Notes: a model not told the origin generated them from the letters alone. DNA of 21,081 nt from Choristocarpus tenellus KU-1152 (GCA_964200185.2 CAXNAD020000363.1:1-21081); one strand, 5' to 3'; positions 18,301-20,888 are shown, counted from the first letter of the stretch. Program-made: numbers and translations.

Positions 18301-20888
18301 TGCACTTCAATGGTCTTGGTCCTAGTAACCTGGAGTTAGGTTCATCACATCTAGAGTGAGCTGGGTAAGGCATGACAAAACCCATGAAACCATTTTTCTC
18401 TAGTAACTCTATTGCAGCTAAACACTTGACTTCAGATATGTTCACTTCTATTTTTTATTTTTCACTTGAAATTTTACACTTGGAATGCTTTTTGATAAAA
18501 CTAAAGTTCTGTCCAATTCTGTCCAATTCTATCCCTAGAGTAATATGCAAAATTTATGTTATGTATAACTGCTGAAATTGTAGTGACTGGCAGCGGGGAT
18601 ACAAGTGCAGACAGAATGCTTCGAAAGGCCGGAGTAAAACATTTTCTATGACTCTGCAGTTGTTGGAATGAACGCCTTCCATGAAATCGCCCTATACTTT
18701 TGCAAAATTTCTATGATTATACCCTTGTGATTTGCCTGCTACAAAAGTTGAACAATATAACTTCAATTAATCGCCTTAACTGCTTCATTGTGAATACAAT
18801 ATTGTGCATTTGGTGAGGAGAGAAAAGGTACCCTCAGCTGAATATTTAGTTGCTTGATCCAACACTGCAGCTCATAACCTCAGTCCAGGTGATAATCGAG
18901 TGTAAACTGCATGGTAAAATGTATCCGAACTGTAGCAGGAACTATATCACCATAGTTCTTGCAGATGTCTTGGGTGGCTGAATGAGTTCGTCCAGGATGA
19001 GTTGAAGTGGGGACACATTATTACAAGGCGTGTCTTGATTACTTACAAGGGTTGAATTGGGTAAATCTTACAAAACATGTTTTGATTACAAGGGTTGTCC
19101 TGATATGATGTGTTGATTTTATAAGCGGCATCTGGAGCAATTTGGAGAGCCAGAGGTAGGGTTGATAGAGATCAAATTGCTTGGGTCGCAAATTTGTCAC
19201 TCTTGACTGACCTTGTGAAGTAGGACCTTGAAGGGAAAGGCCACCTTGCCTGTGTTGAAGATTACAAGTTCACGCTCCTCAAACCTACTGTGCATCACCC
19301 GACCAAAGTCGATAGTTGACCGGTCCAGCCTTCAAGACATGACAACGATGTGTGAGAAAAAACGTACACACAATGAGAAAAAATATATAGTGGAGATCGA
19401 TTCTCACAAGGAAAGCAAAGGAAAAGGTTAGCACCACATTTTTCTGGCCTCCTCAATTACATCACTTTGTGTTTTTTACTCCAGCAGGGAACTTATTTTT
19501 GTTAAAGAGGTGAACAACATGGAGCATCTCAAAATACCCTATAAGAAAGCTGGTTATCTTGGTACTGAGGAATGAAGCGCTTTCAGAGATAATGACAGCA
19601 ATGAGTACCGAGCTCCTATATATATATATATATATATATATAGTTTGTGCTTAGGGGAGGAGGGCCTAGCAATAGGCAGAGGCTAAATCTGGAGTTAAAA
19701 GGGAAATGTAATACCTGAATCCGACATTGCTAGCTTCTCCCATTAGGTCAATAACATAGGTTGGTCCCCCCTTCACTTCACACATGCACTTAGCGGAAAA
19801 ACGACGATTAGCATGACCATAGTATGCGAACTCAACGTCCTCTGATTCTCCTGGGCGGAGAAAAGACCTGATTGGTAGGATGTCAAACACCTGCAGTCTT
19901 GGAATAAGAGCAATACGGATGTCCATATAGGTGGGAAAGTAGCAAGAGCATTAGGGGTTGCAAAAGATGCACAAATCTGAACAATGGGAGTCAAAGTACC
20001 TAGAGGGTAGAGCCGCATCCATTTGGGGATCAAAATCCGGTGTTGCAATTTAGATGTAATTTCGGCTATCATGTTGGTTAGGAGATGTCAATACCCTTGT
20101 TCCAAACACAATGTTTCATAACGTATAGATGTTACCTACTCCGAAACATTTCGGAGTAGGTGACATCTCATTAAAAACCCGTGGGAAGTCAAGCCCCAAA
20201 CGGACAAACATAGAAAAACTCGTACCCTAACCCTAAGATACTTTCACTCATGGGCGATGTTAATGTCTTGCTCCTCTGTGAGGACACACATACTTCTCTC
20301 TCATCTGGTAATGAATGGAGGGAGAGGCTGGAATAAAAGAGACATTTTGTGTGTTTTCATCCAAAATTCTCCTCCTTGCTATGTCCTAAAACCTCAGCCC
20401 AACTGAATTACTTTTCAAAGCCTTACTTCTCTCAGGCAAACAAAAACCATCATCTCAAGAACCTAAGGGATATTTTGATGCTCCTCAAGAGACAGGGATT
20501 TGTAAGGAAATTGACAACTAGTTTGTACAGCATGCCTGATTGGAGGGTATATATGGCCGGCCAACTGTTGCACTCTGCTTGCCCTCTGCCTGGTCCTCAA
20601 TGAAGGACCACCAATAAGGACAGTCGACAACAGAGTTGTTTGTAACTGTGATGGCCTTGGTCATTGTTGTATCATTAAGAACACAACCAAAGTTCACCTA
20701 CAGGAGGAGTTATGAGCCAAGGGCAATGTGCCCAGAATCGAACGGGTTTGGTTAGATTGTTATGAAAAAAATTCAGCTAGAGAGGCACAGACTAGAGATG
20801 TGTTCGATATCAGAAAGAATGAATGGGTACTATTGCTTACCTCCAAAGTTAGAGACTCAAGGTATCTGGGTGGGGTGGCGGCTGTCCA
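53..20888 (-). CDS. HYDIN: HYDIN homologue, central part, 29 exons, open at both ends
   Basis: HYDIN is a giant scaffold of the axonemal central pair. In Chlamydomonas and mouse it builds the C2b projection and is needed for normal ciliary bending. It consists of many ASH (Ig-like, MSP-related) domains with an adenylate-kinase-like insert. Seen here: a minus-strand series of exons whose joined translation follows remembered animal HYDIN in order, with exact or near-exact words such as CEVKGGPTY, YGHAN, FDRLLLGR, FGPLL and GPILSGKS. All junctions from exon 3 to 29 are in frame with GT-AG introns. About 2,070 residues are encoded, near 40% of the usual length. Neither initiator nor stop lies in the window, so the gene continues on both sides. 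The exact exon ends are my reading; the identification rests on about twenty independently matching exons. No sign of pseudogenisation: no stop or frameshift in any exon. Confidence 0.95.
340..1274 (-). other. Intron between exons 28 and 29 (935 bases)
   Basis: Phase 0, GAG|GTGGGA...CGCAG|GTT, with AGGT at both junctions. It holds the CCTTGCT tandem repeat; otherwise nothing recognised. The protein alignment is continuous across it, so a hidden exon is unlikely. Confidence 0.8.
1098..1123. repeat. Tandem 7-mer CCTTGCT
   Basis: CTTGCTCCTTGCTCCTTGCT and a further partial unit, about 3.7 copies of a 7-base motif, in the intron between exons 28 and 29. Confidence 0.9.
1275..1395 (-). CDS. HYDIN: HYDIN exon 28: ASH V.F strand
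   Basis: Completes the split Arg and reads VTVMFSAIKEGIFQPRLGLE, YCDTEVGFGPGGESRVQREE. It matches animal LHLYFQPTKPVNIKKAIRLEVLDAENLLGVVQ in spacing. The acceptor is a C-rich tract CATCCCCCCCAG|A and the donor GAG|GTGGGA, phase 0. Confidence 0.9.
1396..1920 (-). other. Intron between exons 27 and 28 (525 bases)
   Basis: Phase 2, AG|GTAAAC...CCCAG|A. AT-rich; nothing else seen. Confidence 0.8.
1921..2207 (-). CDS. HYDIN: HYDIN exon 27: helical insert, then FDRLLLGR ASH start
   Basis: The first 37 residues (Ser/Pro-rich, then RLTVAEARVQELEEACP) continue the charged helical insert of exon 26. The rest reads LLDFDRLLLGRTESREFYLR, NVCGVACAWRLDTTEVDGMD and an end SPPEGVLEVGGVA. Animal HYDIN has LHFDRLLLHRQESRVVLLRNVTLLPVAWRI...IPPE, one of the clearest matches in the window. 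The acceptor is CCTTCAG|AAA and the donor CCAG|GTAAAC, phase 2. Confidence 0.95.
2208..2625 (-). other. Intron between exons 26 and 27 (418 bases)
   Basis: Phase 0, placed inside the charged helical insert. An open minus-strand frame at 2301-2594 has no HYDIN character and no usable splice sites. Confidence 0.75.
2626..2772 (-). CDS. HYDIN: HYDIN exon 26: last ASH strands and charged helix
   Basis: Reads DTLIACVSDNPHPVLFPISC and SGAVPRVNLDGPWKEELALE, ending RALLEELNE. The first half matches animal DSIVCCINDNPEPAIFQLSCQG nearly word for word. The second half departs into a Leu/Glu-rich helix absent from the animal sequence, which goes directly into the next domain. The acceptor is GGTCAG|GAT and the donor GAG|GTATTC, phase 0. 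Confidence 0.94.
2773..3883 (-). other. Intron between exons 25 and 26 (1,111 bases)
   Basis: Phase 0; carries element copy 1. The alignment (WAFPPEAKTYR to DTLIACVSDNP) is gap-free across it. Outside the element nothing is recognised. Confidence 0.85.
3378..3635 (-). mobile_element. MITE-like element copy 1 (complete, inverted)
   Basis: A 258-bp non-coding element in the intron between exons 25 and 26. The terminal inverted repeats pair AAAGTATCTTAGAGGGTA (3383-3400) with its exact complement (3613-3630); with a less exact outer GAGTG/CACTC the repeat is 23 bp. TCCA flanks both ends directly (3374-3377, 3636-3639), as a target duplication would. An internal near-palindrome lies at about 3523-3549. 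It shares its body with four other copies in the window. No open frame, so it would depend on an outside transposase. The family is not recognised. Confidence 0.85.
3884..3979 (-). CDS. HYDIN: HYDIN exon 25: ASH middle strands
   Basis: Reads IFYVEPESLNLAVGETGELR and VWAFPPEAKTYR. It is the close counterpart of animal TYFLEPNTMVLKPNEKQMLNVWAYP, including the VWA(F/Y)P motif. The acceptor is AACCAG|ATA and the donor CAGG|GTATGG, phase 0. Confidence 0.94.
4259..4339 (-). CDS. HYDIN: Probable HYDIN exon 24: short Ser/Asp-rich loop
   Basis: Twenty-seven codons: TTSLDCGAGESVSSNSDGDH then LSPPSNK. No family match, but the acceptor is excellent (CTCTTCACCTCACTCTATTC... ending ATAG|ACT), the donor is AAG|GTGCAG, both junctions are phase 0, and the frame is open. 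Inserted between exons 23 and 25 it lengthens the loop where animal HYDIN has NDVKAN. Skipping it also keeps the frame, so it could be alternative or spurious. Confidence 0.55.
4603..4783 (-). CDS. HYDIN: HYDIN exon 23: helical insert and ASH strands
   Basis: Starts HAPKPLSEEALSSATEKTLE and RIRAEEEAHRALVKINAEIF, a charged helix of about 30 residues not present at this length in the animal protein. It then reads RISNNGRFPAHVMLAFDKSQ, the ASH pair of strands matching animal LTILNTSLMVVEASFYF. The acceptor has a long pyrimidine tract ending TTCCTCAG|A; the donor CACAG|GTGAGA is phase 0. Confidence 0.92.
5083..5378 (-). CDS. HYDIN: HYDIN exon 22: ASH end and start of next ASH domain
   Basis: Reads IRARESVQIIVKFSSSTVGQ, YDVPLAFETVGTGRQHTLHI, RGDCTFPSINSDPRSVFMRR and ...SKRFVMSRGTYEFGPLLTWK. 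The animal sequence has EILGTCRQYQLYCRGICTYPYICQDP...KKYVMSTETYYFGPLL. I placed the donor at CGAGT|GTGAGA (phase 2) rather than the weaker AAG|GTACCA, because only the former fits the strong acceptor of exon 23. The acceptor CAAAAG|ATA is weak but gives a gap-free alignment. Confidence 0.93.
5379..7055 (-). other. Intron between exons 21 and 22 (1,677 bases)
   Basis: Longest intron; phase 0, GTAAGT...CAAAAG. It carries the deleted element copy 2. A minus-strand open frame at 6545-6880 shows no ASH pattern, and the joined protein is gap-free without it. Confidence 0.8.
6268..6425 (+). mobile_element. MITE-like element copy 2 (internally deleted)
   Basis: A 158-bp copy in the longest intron (exons 21/22). 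The left end GTATCTTAGAGGGTA and first 90 bases match the family, and so does the right end GGCTCTACCCTCTAAGA. About 100 bases of the right half are missing just after the central palindrome, which is itself damaged here. The flanks are GGAT and GGAA, a near match. Confidence 0.8.
7056..7809 (-). CDS. HYDIN: HYDIN exon 21: largest exon, acidic linker with a short ordered core
   Basis: A 251-codon exon. Residues 1-120 are acidic and Ser/Asn-rich (SSSRGQDEEGHEEMDSSDEQ). A more ordered core follows: AIPDSLGPRVIKVGLGILEG and LIPGPVTPLLEPGELPIPAD. This resembles the animal LPKGEQILDILGLGASGPPIPPP segment. A basic/Pro region RRPSPRGQRTPLAR comes next. The end NPYRWV joins exon 22 to give YRWVIRARESVQIIVKFSS, the match of animal FRWIVPANGEVTLQVHFSS. 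The acceptor TTACAG|G is phase 2; the donor GTG|GTAAGT is optimal. Confidence 0.93.
7810..8230 (-). other. Intron between exons 20 and 21 (421 bases)
   Basis: Phase 2, GG|GTAAGA...TTACAG|G. It lies in linker sequence, so a missed short exon cannot be excluded; none was seen. Confidence 0.7.
8231..8454 (-). CDS. HYDIN: HYDIN exon 20: Gln/Glu-rich helical segment
   Basis: Starts ELSETEIWGLDDRQQQEHYQ and continues QEESRNRILYDRACRLTSRV, then an acidic end. It resembles the animal stretch DALTEEEKLTFDRGIQQALRERKKRE in position and character (helix with Gln, Glu, Arg). The acceptor TTATTGTAG|GAG is good; the donor GATGG|GTAAGA leaves GG, completed by exon 21. Confidence 0.85.
8455..8916 (-). other. 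Intron between exons 19 and 20 (462 bases)
   Basis: Phase 0, CGG|GTAAGC...TTGTAG|GAG. Open frames on both strands here lack HYDIN features. Nothing else seen. Confidence 0.7.
8917..9286 (-). CDS. HYDIN: HYDIN exon 19: charged tail after the kinase insert
   Basis: Opens GYITHLRHIRGQAEHTKTQF (Gly codon split by the intron). It runs into a very acidic region of about 70 residues (EGEKEENEVSN, ANGEEEVNKINPEEIVEG) and ends SMPPWR. Animal HYDIN also has a charged Glu/Lys segment here, but that is a long coiled coil; here it is shorter and acidic rather than mixed-charge. The acceptor is ACGCAG|C, the donor CGG|GTAAGC. Confidence 0.88.
9287..9723 (-). other. Intron between exons 18 and 19 (437 bases)
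   Basis: Phase 2, GG|GTGAGA...CGCAG|C. A pyrimidine-rich stretch (CACCTTTCCCTTTCCCATC) lies upstream of the acceptor; nothing else seen. Confidence 0.75.
9724..9986 (-). CDS. HYDIN: HYDIN exon 18: second half of the adenylate-kinase-like insert
   Basis: Reads LLAPEQLSVDLLVDVLRWRL, SQHDCSHGVVLDDITAGQGL and AQAVARAMPRSRLIIVTFPD. This follows the NMP-kinase plan: 'p..l..dll..rl....c..GvVlDd' and a later strand. The animal counterpart is LPDELLVQILSERIQLSDCYRGVVFDGL. The Asp pair after GVVL lies where Walker-B-like Asp sits in adenylate kinases. The acceptor has a fine pyrimidine tract (CCTACCTACAAG|GGT); the donor GAAGG|GTGAGA is phase 2. Confidence 0.94.
9987..10800 (-). other. Intron between exons 17 and 18 (814 bases)
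   Basis: Phase 0; carries element copy 3. About 470 bases to the right of the element hold nothing recognised. Confidence 0.75.
10076..10329 (+). mobile_element. MITE-like element copy 3 (complete)
   Basis: A 254-bp copy in the intron between exons 17 and 18. It starts AAAGCATCTTAGAGGGTA at 10081 and ends TACCCTCTAGGGTACTT. The internal body (CATCAAAATCGCAACATTGG) is nearly identical to copy 4. The palindrome at about 10156-10183 has mismatches. The flanks share only TTA. Confidence 0.82.
10801..10896 (-). CDS. HYDIN: HYDIN exon 17: kinase-insert connector
   Basis: Reads EVIAAQEQAAIEAKEHTLGV then PGTKNKK, an Ala/Glu helix and a lysine-rich end before a donor AAG|GTGATC. Animal HYDIN has a comparable KEGEEAAQEAAVG after its P-loop helix. 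The 5' limit is uncertain: acceptors at GAAG|TCA (10896), GAG|GTA (10878) and CTCAG|GAA (about 10863) all keep phase 0. Confidence 0.7.
10995..11022. repeat. (TA)n-(TG)n compound microsatellite
   Basis: TATATATATATATATA followed by GTGTGTGTGT in the intron between exons 16 and 17; simple-sequence repeat with no further signal. Confidence 0.9.
11320..11341. repeat. (TA)n microsatellite
   Basis: A run of about ten TA units in the same intron as the previous repeat, roughly 80 bases downstream of the exon 16 donor in transcript direction. Confidence 0.9.
11424..12035 (-). CDS. HYDIN: HYDIN exon 16: linker and P-loop of the adenylate-kinase-like insert
   Basis: A 204-codon exon. Residues 1-30 (AYLQEEAILVERGG, GTLRLPPR) match the animal segment YLIEEKIL...LLLPPRNPG. 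An acidic disordered stretch follows (about residues 95-140, rich in D, E and P). Residues 145-157 read DLIVIGPILSGKS, a hydrophobic strand plus complete Walker A motif (GxxxxGKS) as in the HYDIN adenylate-kinase-like domain (animal GTPLSGKS). The rest (TLAQHMADRYQTIRLTVGMA and an Ala-rich helix) fits the helix after the P-loop. Family members bind or resemble NMP kinases; catalytic activity is not proven. The acceptor CCAAAG|GCC and strong donor GAG|GTGAGG are phase 0. Confidence 0.95.
12036..12364 (-). other. Intron between exons 15 and 16 (329 bases)
   Basis: Phase 0; the alignment LDFDK to AYLQEEAIL is gap-free. Nothing else seen. Confidence 0.85.
12365..12511 (-). CDS. HYDIN: HYDIN exon 15: start of the ASH domain interrupted by the kinase insert
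   Basis: Reads GVQPRITFYPPLVELGPVLP, HSEDGDQMEVEMRNESVWDI and EVFSLDFDK. It aligns with animal GLEPRLEFSPSVLELGPLLL...VKNPCNFPIEFYSLEFDQ almost position by position. The acceptor is TTTGACAG|GGA and the donor GACAAG|GTAAGG, phase 0. Confidence 0.95.
12512..12943 (-). other. Intron between exons 14 and 15 (432 bases)
   Basis: Phase 0, GTGAGA...GACAG|G. Nothing recognised inside. Confidence 0.8.
12944..13042 (-). CDS. HYDIN: HYDIN exon 14: ASH final strands
   Basis: Thirty-three codons reading VEFIPTEDRACTVKLGIRLA and STSKVVPLVLQGR. It corresponds to animal VKFMPKEEKFYSQTLVFQIAQSAQKLTLLARG, completing the domain opened in exon 12. The acceptor is CCACAG|GTT and the donor GGCAGA|GTGAGA, phase 0. 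Confidence 0.92.
13301..13432 (-). CDS. HYDIN: HYDIN exon 13: ASH middle strands
   Basis: Reads LRNVSPVIAEWDFKRLFGDA, RDEARFQIQPCGGSLSRNQK and VNVK. The pattern L.N.....EW followed by F.IQP..G.L matches animal LSNHLQVPCEW...FEIQPISGVLDPGEKSNVQ. The acceptor TTCTAG|CTT and donor GTGAAG|GTGGGG are phase 0. Confidence 0.93.
13680..13854 (-). CDS. HYDIN: HYDIN exon 12: ASH end and next ASH start
   Basis: Reads KGFPHGVRSLELLVRIKHGP, PTIIVLKANVTAPEVEVSEE and MLDFGDVLVGQSKTKHIQ. It aligns gap-free to animal GSKEVILPIKVVGGPTVHICLQAKVTIP...VDFATIQCGQCLVETIQ, so one exon closes one ASH domain and opens the next (LDFG). The acceptor is TTCTTAG|G (phase 2 junction) and the donor CAG|GTGATA. Confidence 0.94.
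13855..14482 (-). other. Intron between exons 11 and 12 (628 bases)
   Basis: Phase 2; an AT-rich patch (ATATATATTTTTTTATATC) near 14040. The alignment is gap-free across it. Nothing else seen. Confidence 0.8.
14483..14655 (-). CDS. HYDIN: HYDIN exon 11: ASH central strands
   Basis: Reads SGRFTVRPILFFMKQVGPVS, WVFDKNTMAGTGYAIDPEKV and VRLPEGASASFTATFQA. This is the ASH core: a 'P.....l.eg....f...f.a' pattern parallel to the animal exon ending EIFEVRFDPQ. The acceptor CTAAG|TCA has a weak pyrimidine tract and was chosen because it alone keeps phase 0. The donor CAAG|GTCAGC leaves AG, completed by exon 12 to Arg. Confidence 0.85.
14915..15226 (-). CDS. HYDIN: HYDIN exon 10: linker end and start of ASH domain
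   Basis: A Thr/Ala/Ser-rich linker of about 70 residues leads into THYVIARHVADFGNVVVGFT and KKKVFRIVNTGK. ADFG and NTGK are the standard ASH marks; animal HYDIN has EYILDFGYIILGEVRTHIVKIINT here. The acceptor has a long pyrimidine tract ending TACCCAG|GCC. The donor GGAAAG|GTGAGG is strong. Phase 0 on both sides. Confidence 0.9.
15227..15744 (-). other. Intron between exons 9 and 10 (518 bases)
   Basis: Phase 0; half of it is element copy 4. It interrupts linker sequence. Confidence 0.8.
15382..15638 (+). mobile_element. MITE-like element copy 4 (complete)
   Basis: A 257-bp copy in the intron between exons 9 and 10. It starts GAGTGAAAGCATCTCAGAGG and ends TACCCTCTAAGATACTTT. The body includes GTTTGTCCGTTTGGGGCTTG and AATGACATCAAAATCGGAAC, shared with copies 1, 3 and 5. 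The flanks share AAT. Confidence 0.82.
15745..15888 (-). CDS. HYDIN: HYDIN exon 9: acidic/alanine helical linker
   Basis: Forty-eight codons: DENEASEHAQAQEEANRATN then AISSLINDIRGGTRVISPSS and a charged end. The first half has heptad-like Ala/Glu spacing and could extend the helix that ends exon 8. There is no close animal counterpart; it is included because splice sites (TTTTTCAG|GAT; GAG|GTTAGT) and phase 0 fit both neighbours and the translation is clean. Confidence 0.75.
15889..16359 (-). other. Intron between exons 8 and 9 (471 bases)
   Basis: Phase 0, GAG|GTGAAG...TTTCAG|GAT. Nothing recognised. Confidence 0.75.
16360..16824 (-). CDS. HYDIN: HYDIN exon 8: long Ser/Thr/Pro/Gly-rich linker
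   Basis: A 155-codon exon without ASH strands. Most of it is low complexity: a proline stretch EEDIPPPPSAS, Ser/Thr-rich segments, and a Gly/Asn-rich part GSQGLWSGIGGGNGG. The last 20 residues, LFETEIEANRLAYVRHLE, look helical and match the conserved EVERLIVQSYVLEH of animal HYDIN, which anchors the exon to this gene. The acceptor GTAG|GTGACA and donor GAG|GTGAAG are phase 0. A start further left (GCCAG at about 16793) is also possible. Confidence 0.85.
16825..17438 (-). other. Intron between exons 7 and 8 (614 bases)
   Basis: Phase 0, AGAG|GTAGAT...GTAG|GTG. Open frames on both strands at 16865-17209 show no family features. A missed linker exon is possible but none stood out. Confidence 0.7.
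17439..17543 (-). CDS. HYDIN: HYDIN exon 7: last ASH strand and following motif
   Basis: Reads VPVYGQGVYASVTVMLPRDF then SMTPWNRPLTHKPGE. The G.G followed by LPRDF mirrors animal SGEGIFPQICLDLPRNL, which closes this ASH domain. The last 15 residues start the disordered linker. The acceptor is TTGCCAG|GTG and the donor GAGAG|GTAGAT, phase 0. Confidence 0.92.
17802..17879 (-). CDS. HYDIN: HYDIN exon 6: ASH V.F.P strand
   Basis: Twenty-six codons reading VRFRPGLPETIREILVIEAG then HFDPVE. It aligns without gaps to animal VYYLPGVPGVFKRTFQIQIAHLDPE across the exon junctions. The acceptor TTCTAG|GTG and donor GAG|GTGGGT are phase 0. Confidence 0.93.
17880..18233 (-). other. Intron between exons 5 and 6 (354 bases)
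   Basis: Phase 0, ATG|GTGAGA...TTCTAG|GTG. The plus-strand open frame at 18018-18275 overlaps exon 5 antisense and is not supported. Confidence 0.8.
18234..18329 (-). CDS. HYDIN: HYDIN exon 5: ASH middle strands
   Basis: Reads VTRTKTIEVHPSTGIVPASE followed by a lysine-rich turn ERKKDSNKTRIM. The PSTGIVPASEE segment is the typical ASH loop 'P..G.i.p....' that precedes the V.F.P strand encoded by exon 6. The acceptor CTCCAG|GTT and donor ATG|GTGAGA are both good, and both junctions are phase 0. Confidence 0.85.
18507..18532. repeat. Tandem 10-mer GTCCAATTCT
   Basis: Two exact tandem units plus partial copies on either side (TTCTGTCCAATTCT...ATCC), in the intron between exons 4 and 5. Confidence 0.8.
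19021..19097. repeat. Imperfect direct repeat, about 30 bases
   Basis: TTACAAGGCGTGTCTTGATT (19021) and TTACAAAACATGTTTTGATT (about 19068) are each followed by TACAAGGGTTG. This is a diverged tandem duplication of about 48-base period inside the intron between exons 4 and 5. Confidence 0.7.
19212..19329 (-). CDS. HYDIN: HYDIN exon 4: first strands of the next ASH domain
   Basis: After completing the split Arg codon it reads LDRSTIDFGRVMHSRFEERE and LVIFNTGKVAFPFKVLLHK. This carries the two diagnostic ASH words, IDFG (first strand) and NTGK (turn between strands), and parallels animal KDIDYGLQLFDHVTEREITL. The acceptor is TTGAAG|G and the donor CACAAG|GTCAGT, phase 0. The following intron is long (882 bases) and the alignment is a few residues short at that point, so a small linker exon could be hidden there. 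Confidence 0.92.
19330..19714 (-). other. Intron between exons 3 and 4 (385 bases)
   Basis: Phase 2, AG|GTATTA...GAAG|G. Holds the longest (TA)n tract; nothing else seen. Confidence 0.85.
19616..19642. repeat. (TA)n microsatellite
   Basis: About thirteen TA units in the intron between exons 3 and 4, about 75 bases downstream of the exon 3 donor in transcript direction. Confidence 0.9.
19715..19890 (-). CDS. HYDIN: HYDIN exon 3: end of ASH domain, YGHAN / CEVKGGPTY block
   Basis: Translation begins VFDILPIRSFLRPGESEDVE, then FAYYGHANRRFSAKCMCEVK and GGPTYVIDLMGEASNVGF. Animal HYDIN has VFDILP...FYGHANI...CEVEGGPTYEIMLKGEAS at the same place, so this is one of the strongest identity blocks in the window. 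The acceptor is CTGCAG|GTG; the donor is TTCAG|GTATTAC, interrupting the Arg codon after two bases (phase 2). Exon 4 supplies the third base. Confidence 0.93.
19891..20573 (-). other. Region between exons 2 and 3 (683 bases)
   Basis: Carries element copy 5 and probably one or more short linker exons that I could not fix; a 34-base candidate lies at 20294-20327. The animal protein has an acidic linker of about 100 residues here. Confidence 0.65.
19988..20249 (-). mobile_element. MITE-like element copy 5 (complete, inverted)
   Basis: A 262-bp copy in the intron between exons 2 and 3. The direct flank ATGG occurs on both sides (19984-19987, 20250-20253). The central palindrome is perfect in the arms: ACCTACTCCGAAA and complement, 20134-20161. 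The right inverted repeat carries a small internal duplication, reading TACCCTAACCCTAAGATAC where other copies have TACCCTCTAAGATAC. Confidence 0.85.
20574..20697 (-). CDS. HYDIN: HYDIN exon 2: first strands of an ASH domain
   Basis: The acceptor is good (pyrimidine tract ending CTGTAG|GTG). The translation starts VNFGCVLNDTTMTKAITVTN and continues NSVVDCPYWWSFIEDQAEGK. This follows the animal sequence LDFGCILND...VTITN...FRWFF, including the aromatic pair. The donor is not settled: CAGA|GTGCAA (20574, phase 1) and ACA|GTTGGC (20566, phase 0) are both possible. One or more acidic linker exons probably lie before exon 3, as the animal protein has about 100 extra residues here. Confidence 0.8.
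20841..20888 (-). CDS. HYDIN: HYDIN exon 1 of window: strand before an ASH domain
   Basis: Short exon reading TPPRYLESLTLE and ending at a strong donor (GAG|GTAAGC). It joins exon 2 in frame to give LESLTLEVNFGCVLND, which matches the ASH start SFETKELDFGCILND of animal HYDIN. The right limit is uncertain: GAG before TGG (20888, phase 0) and CAG at 20882 are both possible acceptors and neither has a good pyrimidine tract. An in-frame TGA at about 20905 limits further extension. Confidence 0.6.

Larger units (their letters stand above)
18330..19211 (-). other. Intron between exons 4 and 5 (882 bases)
   Basis: Phase 0, AAG|GTCAGT...CTCCAG|GTT. Contains the 10-mer tandem repeat and the diverged 30-base direct repeat. 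The joined protein is slightly short here compared with animals, so a small exon could remain unseen. Confidence 0.7.

Noticed and set aside
20223-20236. Telomere-like CCCTAACCCTAA
   Set aside because: Only two units, and located within the inverted repeat of element copy 5, where a short duplication explains it.
3378-20249. The repeated elements as introners (whole introns created by the element)
   Set aside because: Element ends do not coincide with splice sites; each lies well inside a larger intron, so they are passengers rather than the intron itself.
20710-20755. tRNA-like T-loop, GTTCGATTC on the minus strand
   Set aside because: Only the B-box-like core is present; the stem beside it pairs poorly and no D arm, anticodon arm or acceptor stem can be drawn. 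It lies in the short intron between exons 1 and 2.
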